Shown here in pieces: positions 1 to 5,654 of a stretch of DNA of 11,284 nucleotides. The stretch is taken from positions 1 through 11,284 of the forward strand of contig JALSIU010000291.1 of assembly GCA_026989715.1 (NCBI GenBank), written 5' to 3'. The position numbers and the translations under genes are program-made. The notes under the pieces are model-generated. The model saw nothing but the letters and a program-made list of their open reading frames with translations. It was not told the origin of the DNA and did not search any database. This DNA comes from Methylomonas sp. GTDB lineage: Bacteria > Pseudomonadota > Gammaproteobacteria > Methylococcales > Methylomonadaceae. Position 1 is the stretch's first letter; each line of letters starts with the position of its first letter.

Positions 1-2
1 CG

Positions 3-110
3 CTTGGCGCGCAGTTGGCAAATAAGTTGCCGGCGGCATTGCTGAAGCGTTTTTTTGCCATATTGCTGATTTTGGTTGCATTGAAATTGTTGTGGGTATG
101 GGTTTATTAA
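3..110 (+). CDS. TauE/SafE (TSUP) family membrane transporter, C-terminal fragment
   Basis: Only the last 35 codons are in the window; the gene enters from the left edge in the third frame and ends in TAA at 108-110. The fragment starts LGAQLANKLPAALLKRFF and continues as one hydrophobic helix ending in WVWVY. A G-x-x-L-A-x-x-L-P stretch, a basic turn and a last transmembrane helix are typical of the C-terminus of sulfite exporter TauE/SafE (TSUP) proteins. These are inner-membrane carriers of sulfur-containing or other small anions. The call is by pattern from a short fragment, so the substrate is unknown. It lies 13 bases upstream of the rubredoxin gene on the same strand and is probably co-transcribed with it. 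Another multi-pass permease family remains possible. Confidence 0.6.
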   Translation, partial: LGAQLANKLPAALLKRFFAILLILVALKLLWVWVY

Positions 111-123
111 TAGGAGAGTTTTG

Positions 124-294
124 ATGGCTACATATAAAAAATATCGTTGTATGGAATGTGAACATGTTTATGATGAAGCACTTGGTGATCCGGAAAGTGG
201 TTTGGCTCCGGGGACATTATGGGAGGATATTCCTGATGATTGGGTTTGCCCTATTTGTGGTGCACCTAAGAGTTTTTTTACGCTGGAAAAATAA
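124..294 (+). CDS. rubredoxin, 56 aa
   Basis: Complete small gene encoding rubredoxin, a soluble one-electron carrier with a single iron held by four cysteines. The two knuckles are visible: Y-R-C-M-E-C at Cys9/Cys12 and V-C-P-I-C-G at Cys42/Cys45. Between them is the conserved segment with D-P-E-x-G, P-G-T and W-E-D-I-P-D-D-W. The length of 56 residues is that of a typical single-domain rubredoxin. A ribosome binding site (taggagag, 111-118) sits at normal spacing before ATG 124. The gene is 13 bases after the TSUP gene and 19 bases before the cysteine-rich membrane protein, which suggests one transcript. The redox partner cannot be read from the sequence; no rubredoxin reductase, alkane hydroxylase or peroxidase-type partner is in the window. 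Confidence 0.95.
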   Translation: MATYKKYRCMECEHVYDEALGDPESGLAPGTLWEDIPDDWVCPICGAPKSFFTLEK

Positions 295-313
295 AACCAA
301 CGTATAAAACGCT

Positions 314-721
314 ATGATAAAACACTGGCAATCGCTACCACAGTCAAATCGTCTGGCTGCTGCGGTGATATTGATGCTTACATTGGTCGTTATTACGCCT
401 TTATGTGGTTTTTTGTTTCAATGTGGTTGTGATTGGCCGTGGCAAGGCTTAGAAGCTGGGTGTAATTTTTACCAACCGCAAGCACCGCATAAATGTCCTT
501 GGTGTGTTTCGATGTTGATGGGAGTTGTATCGACAGGTATTGCTATTGCCTCAGGTGTTATGGTGGCTTTATGGGTGCCGACATTATGGCAAACAGGTAC
601 TCAATCAGCTGTGCTGATGCGTATTTTGCAAGGTTTTGCGGTATTTTTCGTATTGGCTTTGTTGTTGGCAGATATAGCTGCCAAGTGGCAACTATATCCA
701 TTTGGCATTGGCAGTGTCTAG
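314..721 (+). CDS. cysteine-rich three-helix membrane protein of unknown function, 135 aa
   Basis: I do not recognise a named family. Three hydrophobic segments are visible (about residues 13-35, 66-90 and 101-122). Between the first and second is a loop rich in cysteine and aromatic residues: C37-G-C39-D-W-P-W, C50-N-F-Y and K-C61-P-W-C64, with another Cys at 31 near the end of helix 1. A CxC plus a CPWC in one inter-helix loop suggests metal binding or thiol redox chemistry, but that is inference. The start is the first possible ATG: an in-frame TAA lies at 305-307. No convincing Shine-Dalgarno precedes it, so translation may be coupled to the rubredoxin gene 19 bases upstream. The stop codon overlaps that of the convergent - strand gene. 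From memory, similar CGCDWPW/CPWC proteins occur in methane and ammonia oxidisers; I could not check this. Confidence 0.75.
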   Translation: MIKHWQSLPQSNRLAAAVILMLTLVVITPLCGFLFQCGCDWPWQGLEAGCNFYQPQAPHKCPWCVSMLMGVVSTGIAIASGVMVALWVPTLWQTGTQSAVLMRILQGFAVFFVLALLLADIAAKWQLYPFGIGSV

Positions 722-1392
722 TCCGCTTCCGGGCCTTTTTTAATGGTCATAAATTTCATGCTGATAAGAATGATGATGACTAAAATAAACGGAATGATAA
801 TTTTATAAGGGATTTTGTCTTCATCGGGATCAACGCCGACAGAAAAAGGTAAATGAGCATCAATGGTTTCGCCTTGGTTGGCAATGGTGATATGCGTTAG
901 GTAATCGCCTGCACCATATTGGCCAAAATCAACAATGACATCAATAGAGCCTTTTTTGATTTTTTCAGGTTTTTGGTAAAAAATGCGGGCGCCTTCAGGT
1001 TCTTTGGTAACTTCAAATTCAACAGTGGTATGGCGTAATTTTTTCCCCTCGTAATCAATGACTAAATGAGTCAATTCGACATTTGGAATCGCATGGCAAA
1101 AGCTTCTGCCACCCGAGGACCTTGGCGTATAAGCAGAAAAATGCACGACTTCTTTACCGACAGAGATGCGGCAGGTATCGACTTCACCTTTCGCGCCTCT
1201 GTGTGCACTTGCTGTATTGGGTAAAATCAGCAGTAAACACATGGCTAATATGAGCAGTGGTATATCGAATAATAATCGTCTGCTAGTCGTTGGGTAAGCC
1301 TTGCCGTGGGGTGAATAGGTTTGTGTGAGTGATGATGTGGTGTTTGTATTGTGCTGTGATGCACTTGTCATAAAAATAGATATTTTTTGCAT
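718..1392 (-). CDS. secreted, C-terminally membrane-anchored protein of unknown function with predicted N-terminal histidine, 224 aa
   Basis: The protein has a long polar N-region, S37-R-R-L, a hydrophobic core (about 40-58) and a plausible signal peptidase site after A61-S-A63, so the mature chain would start H64-R-G. A beta-rich domain of roughly 125 residues follows, with Cys74 and Cys99 (possible disulfide) and His84, 100, 109, 121, 167 and 180. A single transmembrane helix (about 197-212) and a short basic tail end it. The layout (signal peptide, periplasmic domain, C-terminal helix) recalls PmoD/AmoD-like copper proteins of methane and ammonia oxidisers, but I see no proof of that family. 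I chose ATG 1390-1392 because AAGAGG precedes it; the upstream in-frame ATG at 1456-1458 has no ribosome binding site. An exposed N-terminal His is a known copper ligand in PmoB, CopC and LPMOs; metal binding here is inference. Confidence 0.75.
   Translation of the reverse strand: MQKISIFMTSASQHNTNTTSSLTQTYSPHGKAYPTTSRRLLFDIPLLILAMCLLLILPNTASAHRGAKGEVDTCRISVGKEVVHFSAYTPRSSGGRSFCHAIPNVELTHLVIDYEGKKLRHTTVEFEVTKEPEGARIFYQKPEKIKKGSIDVIVDFGQYGAGDYLTHITIANQGETIDAHLPFSVGVDPDEDKIPYKIIIPFILVIIILISMKFMTIKKGPEAD
721..741 (+). terminator. possible Rho-independent terminator of the TSUP-rubredoxin-membrane protein unit
   Basis: GTCCG and CGGGC can pair around a CTTC loop (five pairs, one of them G-U). 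One C and a run of six T follow at 736-741. It starts at the stop codon of the 135-residue membrane protein and lies inside the 3' coding end of the convergent gene, where the T run encodes part of the Lys-Lys-Gly-Pro tail. The stem is short, so termination is only plausible. Confidence 0.4.
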
Positions 1393-1481
1393 GTTGCGCC
1401 CCTCTTGAGATACGTATTCAGGATGCCATATAAAGTAGGTGTTGTCCTGAATGGTCATATTGTGGAATAGATATTTCAGTG

Positions 1482-1523
1482 GTTGCTTTTAGCTTTTGGT
1501 TAAAAGGCCAAAATATTAGCAAC
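1482..1523. repeat. bulged inverted repeat followed by a T-rich tract
   Basis: Outer arms GTTGCT (1482-1487) and AGCAAC (1518-1523) enclose inner arms TTTTGG (1494-1499) and CCAAAA (1508-1513), separated by unpaired stretches of six and four bases. TCTTTTT follows at 1524-1530. Read on + it looks like a weak terminator, but no + strand gene lies upstream. On - it would fall in the leader of the secreted-protein gene. Confidence 0.35.
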
Positions 1524-1552
1524 TCTTTTTATGCTGAAGTGATTGAATTATA

Positions 1553-1570
1553 GTCTGAAAATTTTCAGAC
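1553..1570. repeat. 18-bp perfect palindrome, possible operator
   Basis: GTCTGAAAATTTTCAGAC is a perfect inverted repeat without a spacer, lying 161 bases upstream of the start of the - strand secreted-protein gene. No T run follows on either strand, so it is better read as a possible binding site for a dimeric regulator than as a terminator. The regulator is unknown. Confidence 0.5.
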
Positions 1571-1805
1571 CTTGTTGATGATAGGTTACTTGTTAAGGCC
1601 GCGTCAAATAAATAAGCATATGATGAGGTGCAACCAAGATATCAGGTATTGGAATGCCTTGTTGGTACTCTAGTTTTAGTCTATAGCATAATTATTATAA
1701 GGTATTTCAATAGGGTGTGATTTATGGACTTGAGGCGGTAGTAGATGGGGGCGGGTTTAATTACGTTAGTCTGGCAATTATTTTTAATTATGACGGCTTA
1801 TCATA

Positions 1806-1831
1806 AAAAGCGGTGAATTCTTGCCGCTTTT
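1806..1831. terminator. hairpin with AAAA/TTTT flanks, possible bidirectional terminator
   Basis: AAAAGCGG (1806-1813) and CCGCTTTT (1824-1831) form an eight-pair stem with a ten-base loop. The symmetric A and T flanks are typical of short bidirectional intrinsic terminators, and the site would shield the flagellar promoter 75 bases downstream from read-through. The same bases also contain TAAA-N15-GCCG, the core of a sigma-28 promoter, so the role is ambiguous. Confidence 0.4.
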
Positions 1832-1905
1832 CTAAAAAATAAGCAAAAAATTGACGATTTTTCTACTGTCTTCTGTAGTTATTTGATATTAAAGTAAATT
1901 ATTTT

Positions 1906-1922
1906 TTGGCATGAAGTATGCT
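1906..1922 (+). promoter_or_regulatory. sigma-54 (RpoN) -24/-12 promoter of flgBCDEF
   Basis: The sequence TTGGCATGAAGTATGCT matches the sigma-54 consensus YTGGCACGrNNNTTGCW at all but two defined positions. The invariant GG (1908-1909) and GC (1920-1921) are exactly ten bases apart. Transcription would start near 1932-1934, about 27 bases before the flgB start at 1960 and upstream of its ribosome binding site. RpoN-dependent rod/hook operons, driven by a FleR/FlrC-type activator, are established in Pseudomonas and Vibrio. The activator gene is not in this window. Confidence 0.75.
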
Positions 1923-1959
1923 TTCACCTTTAATAAATATTGATAAAAGAGGAAAGGTC

Positions 1960-2355
1960 ATGGCGATTAGTTTTAAAAATGCATTAGGTTTACATCCTCA
2001 AGCCCTTGCTTTACGTGAGCGGCGTAGTGAGGTATTGGCTTCCAATTTGGCCAATGCCGATACACCTAATTACAAAGCGCGGGATCTTGATTTTTATAGC
2101 GTGTTACAAAAAAACATGCCTGCACAAGCAGATTCACTAGAAAGAACCAATACAGGCCATTTACCAATGAGTAATGAAATATTAGGGGCGCAATTATTGT
2201 TTCGTAACCCACATCAAAGCTCCTTAGATGGTAATACGGTAGAAGCACATATTGAGCAAGGCAAGTATGCTGAAAATGCGGTGCAGTATCAAGCAAGTTT
2301 AACCTTTTTAAATGGTAAATTTTCAGGATTGATGTCCGCCATTAGAGGAGAGTAA
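1960..2355 (+). CDS. flgB: flagellar proximal rod protein FlgB, 131 aa
   Basis: FlgB is one of the proximal rod subunits that link the MS ring to the distal rod of the flagellar basal body. It is exported through the flagellar type III apparatus and acts in the periplasm. The N-terminal flagellar rod/hook signature is clear: LASNLANADTPNYKARDLDF at residues 26-45. The C-terminal half ends in a heptad-like helix (NAVQYQASLTFLNGKFSGL) that packs with the N-terminal helix. The start at ATG 1960 is set by GAGGAAAGG just upstream. The earlier in-frame ATG at 1918 lies within the sigma-54 promoter and upstream of the expected transcript start, so it cannot be used. The length is close to E. coli FlgB. 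It is the first gene of a five-gene operon, two bases before flgC. Confidence 0.95.
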   Translation: MAISFKNALGLHPQALALRERRSEVLASNLANADTPNYKARDLDFYSVLQKNMPAQADSLERTNTGHLPMSNEILGAQLLFRNPHQSSLDGNTVEAHIEQGKYAENAVQYQASLTFLNGKFSGLMSAIRGE

Positions 2356-2357
2356 TT

Positions 2358-2771
2358 ATGTCTGCATTAAGTGTTTTCGATATTGCGGGAAGTGGGATGA
2401 ATGCCCAATCTTTACGTCTTAATTTAGTGGCTAGTAATATTTCTAATGCCAATAGCGTTAGTAGCAGTTTAGATGAGGTGTATAAATCCAGGCAACCTGT
2501 ATTTGCGGCACAACTTAAAGATGTGATGGATAAAAGTGCAACTACAGGGGTCGAGATTAAAGGCGTAGTGGAGAGTCAAGCACCGCCGGTTATGGAGTAT
2601 GCACCCAATCATCCTATGGCAGATGCAGATGGTTATATTTATAAGCCAAATGTGAATACCATTGAGGAAATGGCCAATATGATGTCGGCTTCTAGGTCTT
2701 ATCAAAATAATGTAGAGGTGTTAAATACAGCGAAGCAATTAATGTTACAGACATTAAGAATGGGAAAATAG
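2358..2771 (+). CDS. flgC: flagellar proximal rod protein FlgC, 137 aa
   Basis: FlgC is a proximal rod subunit assembled together with FlgB and FlgF. The N-terminus MSALSVFDIAGSGMNAQSLR followed by LVASNISNANS (residues 23-33) is the axial-protein signature, and the C-terminal helix from about residue 100 (NTIEEMANMMSASRSYQNNV) is typical of FlgC. The conserved middle PVMEYAPNHPMADADGYI (about 77-94) is the usual FlgC P-x-H-P-x-A-D-x-x-G-Y motif. The length matches the family (E. coli 134). A GGAG ribosome binding site lies inside the last codons of flgB, and only two bases separate the genes, which points to coupled translation. Confidence 0.96.
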   Translation: MSALSVFDIAGSGMNAQSLRLNLVASNISNANSVSSSLDEVYKSRQPVFAAQLKDVMDKSATTGVEIKGVVESQAPPVMEYAPNHPMADADGYIYKPNVNTIEEMANMMSASRSYQNNVEVLNTAKQLMLQTLRMGK

Positions 2772-2781
2772 GAGAATAATT

Positions 2782-3450
2782 ATGTCATTGCATTTAGAGG
2801 GTATTCAGCAACTAGGGTTAAATTCGGCAGAGGTGGCTGCACCTAAAAAGAAAGAGTTAGGTCAGGATCAGTTTTTAAAGCTAATGACTACGCAATTGAC
2901 TCGTCAGGACCCTACTAAGCCAATGGAGAACGGTGATTTTTTAGCGCAAATGGCACAGTTTAGTACTGTAGAAGGGATTAGCAGTTTAAATGATTCCTTT
3001 AATGCCTTTGCAACATCAATGAATTCGCGTCAAGCATTAGAGGCATCAGGGCTAGTAGGGCGCTCGGTTGCATTCCCTGGAAATTCTGGAATTTTAGAAG
3101 TCGGTGGCGGGATTGCAGGTAATGTTAATATTGAGTCTGCATCTAATAATGTCAGCATAAAAATTAGTGACCAGAACGGTAATATTGTGAAAACACTCAA
3201 CTTAGGAACGCAGGCAAAAGGCATGGCAAAGTTTGAGTGGGATGGTCAAAAAGATGACGGCACTTATGCTGACCCCGGTGTTTATCGTATAGAGGCAGAA
3301 GCTCAGATAGAGGGTCAAAATACGGCACTGGAGACATTTGTGAGCGCCAAGGTTGAAAGTGTTGATTTAAGAGATACGACTAAAGGCGTGGTTTTAAATT
3401 TGGGGGCATTGGGCAATGTGGCGTTTAGTCAAGTTAAACAAGTATTTTAA
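2782..3450 (+). CDS. flgD: flagellar hook assembly (hook cap) protein FlgD, 222 aa
   Basis: FlgD forms the temporary cap at the hook tip on which FlgE subunits polymerise, and is discarded when the hook is complete. The N-terminal part carries the family signature DQFLKLMTTQLTRQDPTKP (residues 29-47) followed by AQMAQFSTVEGI (55-66). The C-terminal half contains the FlgD Ig-like domain, seen around F151-E-W-D-G and the following D-G-x-Y-A-D-P-G-x-Y, and ends in the Tudor-like strand region. The length is close to E. coli FlgD (231). GGAG precedes the ATG, ten bases after the flgC stop. Its place between flgC and flgE is the standard order. Confidence 0.96.
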   Translation: MSLHLEGIQQLGLNSAEVAAPKKKELGQDQFLKLMTTQLTRQDPTKPMENGDFLAQMAQFSTVEGISSLNDSFNAFATSMNSRQALEASGLVGRSVAFPGNSGILEVGGGIAGNVNIESASNNVSIKISDQNGNIVKTLNLGTQAKGMAKFEWDGQKDDGTYADPGVYRIEAEAQIEGQNTALETFVSAKVESVDLRDTTKGVVLNLGALGNVAFSQVKQVF

Positions 3451-3462
3451 AGGAGACAGGTC

Positions 3463-4788
3463 ATGGGTTTTTCAACTGCATTAAGTGGCTTAAATGCTGC
3501 ATCAAAAGATTTGCAAGTAACGGGCAATAATATTGCCAATGCAAATACTGCTGGATTTAAAAAGTCCAGAACCGAATTTGCGGATGTGTATGCTGCTAGT
3601 GTCAGTGGCGTGAGTCGTACGCAGGCAGGGGCGGGTGTGCGTGTTGCAAATGTTGCCCAGCAATTTAAGCAAGGGGTGCTGAATTTTACAGATAATAATT
3701 TAGATTTGGCCGTAAGTGGGCAAGGCTTTTTCTCTTTGGCAGAAGACCCCGCTGCCGCTAAGCCCACATTATATACACGTGCGGGTGAGTTCAAATTGGA
3801 TAAAGATGGTTTCGTAGTTAATAATCAAGGTAACTTCTTGATGTCGTTTAAGGCGAATGGAACCACTGTTGAGGAAGGCTTTAGTGAAGGTGTTTTCCAG
3901 CCTTTAAAAATTAGCTCTGCCCAAGGTGCGCCACAGGCAACAAGCGAAGTACTCGCAGTTGTTAATTTAGATGCAACGGAGATTGAACCGGTCAATTATG
4001 ACGCTACGTTGGATATTCCCGTTGACCCTGCTGATGCGAAGACCTATAACCATAGCTCTTCCGTGACTATTTATGACTCACAAGGCAATTCACATATTGC
4101 CAGTATGTATTATACGACAGATAAAAAGGGGGATGGTACGGGTACCTCGAACCAATGGCAATCTTATTTTTTTATTGATGGTGTGCCTTTTAATGTAGAT
4201 GGGACTAAAGCCGTCAATCCTGGGACGCCGCATGTCCCTACGCAATTAACATTTGATGCTGCCGGTACGCTGACTGCCCCCGACCCAAGCAAAATATCCT
4301 TTACTAATATAGCTTCTACCGATATTGATCCCGCTTTAAATGTATCTGACTTAAATTTTACTTTTGATTTTGGTCAAACCACACAATTTAGTGCTAACTT
4401 TTCTGTACAAGATTTATCACAAGATGGCTTACCTGCCGGCAATTTGGTGGGGGTCGATATTAGTGACACGGGGGTCGTCTCTGCTCGCTTTAGTAATGGT
4501 GGCTCTGATATTTTAGGTAAAGTGTCCTTAACACGATTTGCCAACCCTCAAGGTCTCACTAAGGCAGGTGATACCTCATGGCGTGCTAGTACCGCTTCCG
4601 GCGAGACCATTCCGGGGCAGCCGGGTACGGGGAGTTTTGGCCTAATTCAGTCGGGTGCAATAGAAACTTCGAATGTTGATTTATCGGCACAATTGGTCAA
4701 TTTGATTGTTGCGCAGCAGACTTATCAGGCGAATGCACAAGCGATTACCACGGAAAAAACCATTATGCAGACCATCTTGAATGCATAG
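3463..4788 (+). CDS. flgE: flagellar hook protein FlgE, 441 aa
   Basis: FlgE polymerises into the flexible hook that joins the rod to the filament. The N-terminal D0 helix and signature are LNAASKDLQVTGNNIANANT (residues 9-28) followed by AGFKKSR. The conserved LDLAVSGQGFF segment comes at about residues 81-91 and marks the D1 domain shared with FlgF and FlgG. The C-terminal D0 helix is SNVDLSAQLVNLIVAQQTYQ followed by ANAQAITTEKTIMQTILNA. The protein is somewhat longer than E. coli FlgE (402), with the extra length in the variable outer domains; this is common for hook proteins. AAAGGAGA is the ribosome binding site, 12 bases after the flgD stop. Base use does not differ visibly from its neighbours. 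Confidence 0.97.
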   Translation: MGFSTALSGLNAASKDLQVTGNNIANANTAGFKKSRTEFADVYAASVSGVSRTQAGAGVRVANVAQQFKQGVLNFTDNNLDLAVSGQGFFSLAEDPAAAKPTLYTRAGEFKLDKDGFVVNNQGNFLMSFKANGTTVEEGFSEGVFQPLKISSAQGAPQATSEVLAVVNLDATEIEPVNYDATLDIPVDPADAKTYNHSSSVTIYDSQGNSHIASMYYTTDKKGDGTGTSNQWQSYFFIDGVPFNVDGTKAVNPGTPHVPTQLTFDAAGTLTAPDPSKISFTNIASTDIDPALNVSDLNFTFDFGQTTQFSANFSVQDLSQDGLPAGNLVGVDISDTGVVSARFSNGGSDILGKVSLTRFANPQGLTKAGDTSWRASTASGETIPGQPGTGSFGLIQSGAIETSNVDLSAQLVNLIVAQQTYQANAQAITTEKTIMQTILNA

Positions 4789-4811
4789 CCATTAAATAAA
4801 GGAGAGTCATT

Positions 4812-5555
4812 ATGGATCGTAGCTTATATATCGCCATGAGTGGTGCAAAACAGACTATGTTGGCTCAGACATCCAATGCCAATAATTTGGCCAATACGCA
4901 AACGACAGGATTTAAGTCGGACTTTGAGCAGTTTCGTAGCATGCCGGTTTTTGGACCGGGACAGCCAACACGCGTTTATGCGATGACCGAAAGACCAGGA
5001 ACAGATTTTACGCCTGGGCCTATTCAAACAACGGGGCGTAATTTAGATGTAGCCATTAATGGTGAGGGTTGGATTGCGGCGCAAAGCCCTGATGGTCAAG
5101 AAACATATACTCGTGCGGGCAATTTGCATATAACGCCGGAAGGTTTTTTGCAAACGGGAACAGGGGAGGCGGTATTAGGAGAAGATGGGCCGATTACCAT
5201 TCCCAGCGCGGATAAAATTGATATTGGTAGTGATGGAACCATTACGATTGTACCGGTTGGTGAAAATGCAACCACATTGCTTGTAGTCGATAGAATTCGT
5301 TTAGTCAAACCGGATAGCAAAGATTTAGAAAAACAAAATGATGGTTTGCTACATTTAAAAGAAGGAGTTAAACCGCCTGTGGTTGATGCCAATATCAGCT
5401 TGTTACAAGGTGCGCTTGAAGGCAGTAATGTAGGAGCTGTGGGGGCAATGGTTGAAATGATTGAACTATCTAAAAACTATGAATTGCAAGTTAAGGTTAT
5501 GAAAGCGGCAGATGAAAAAAGTGGCGCGGCAGCTAAGTTAATGCAAATGGCTTAA
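4812..5555 (+). CDS. flgF: flagellar basal-body rod protein FlgF, 247 aa
   Basis: FlgF is the last of the proximal rod subunits, placed below the FlgG distal rod. The start MDRSLYIAMSGAKQTMLAQT followed by SNANNLANTQTTGFKSDFEQ is characteristic of FlgF and separates it from FlgG, which normally has M-x-x-x-L-W at this point. The D1 motif NLDVAINGEGWIAAQSPDGQ is at about residues 77-96, and the C-terminal helix carries GSNVGAVGAMVEMIELSKNY. The length matches the family (E. coli 251). GGAG sits 8 bases before the ATG, and the gap from flgE is 23 bases. It is the last gene of this flagellar cluster: the next gene is on the opposite strand and is not flagellar, so flgG and the ring genes must be elsewhere. 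Confidence 0.95.
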   Translation: MDRSLYIAMSGAKQTMLAQTSNANNLANTQTTGFKSDFEQFRSMPVFGPGQPTRVYAMTERPGTDFTPGPIQTTGRNLDVAINGEGWIAAQSPDGQETYTRAGNLHITPEGFLQTGTGEAVLGEDGPITIPSADKIDIGSDGTITIVPVGENATTLLVVDRIRLVKPDSKDLEKQNDGLLHLKEGVKPPVVDANISLLQGALEGSNVGAVGAMVEMIELSKNYELQVKVMKAADEKSGAAAKLMQMA

Positions 5556-5569
5556 ATCATCATGCGCTA

Positions 5570-5593
5570 GGCACTCTATTTTCAAGTAGTGCC
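5570..5593. terminator. hairpin between convergent flgF and the glycosyltransferase gene, weak terminator candidate
   Basis: GGCACT (5570-5575) pairs with AGTGCC (5588-5593) around a 12-base loop. It lies 15 bases after the flgF stop and 61 bases from the end of the convergent gene. No T run follows on either strand, so it is not a canonical intrinsic terminator. It may protect the 3' end or mark Rho-dependent termination. Confidence 0.3.
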
Positions 5594-5654
5594 ATCAGGA
5601 AGATATGTTTTGCCGGCTCATTTATGCAAAAAGAGGCTGGATATTTATTGTAGA

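Larger units (their letters stand above)
1393..1959. other. 567-base intergenic region between divergent genes, with three inverted repeats and a sigma-54 promoter
   Basis: No protein-coding gene is convincing here: frames are short and lack ribosome binding sites. The region separates the - strand secreted protein from flgB. It holds a bulged inverted repeat at 1482-1523, a perfect palindrome at 1553-1570, a hairpin at 1806-1831 and the -24/-12 promoter at 1906-1922. AT-rich sequence around 1682-1701 contains -10-like boxes (CATAAT, TATTAT, TATAAG) without a good -35 partner. The space between 1570 and 1806 is otherwise unexplained and is long for a simple promoter region. Confidence 0.7.

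Noticed and set aside
1553..1570. GTCTGAA core as a Neisseria-type DNA uptake sequence pair
   Set aside because: The preceding GCC of the uptake sequence is missing on both arms. The only other GTCTGAA I noticed (around 6540) is inside a coding region, and the gene content does not point to Neisseriaceae.
1851..1880. TTGACG followed by TGTAGT as a sigma-70 promoter for flgB
   Set aside because: The -10 box matches only four of six bases, while the -24/-12 element just downstream is a far better match.
1918..1959. N-terminal extension of FlgB from ATG 1918
   Set aside because: It lies within the sigma-54 promoter, has no ribosome binding site and adds residues not expected in FlgB.
3447..3794. 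Open frame antisense to the start of flgE (115 codons)
   Set aside because: It lies wholly opposite a well-supported hook gene and its composition follows from the flgE codons. The same applies to other antisense frames over flgC, flgD, flgF, the glycosyltransferase and mutS.
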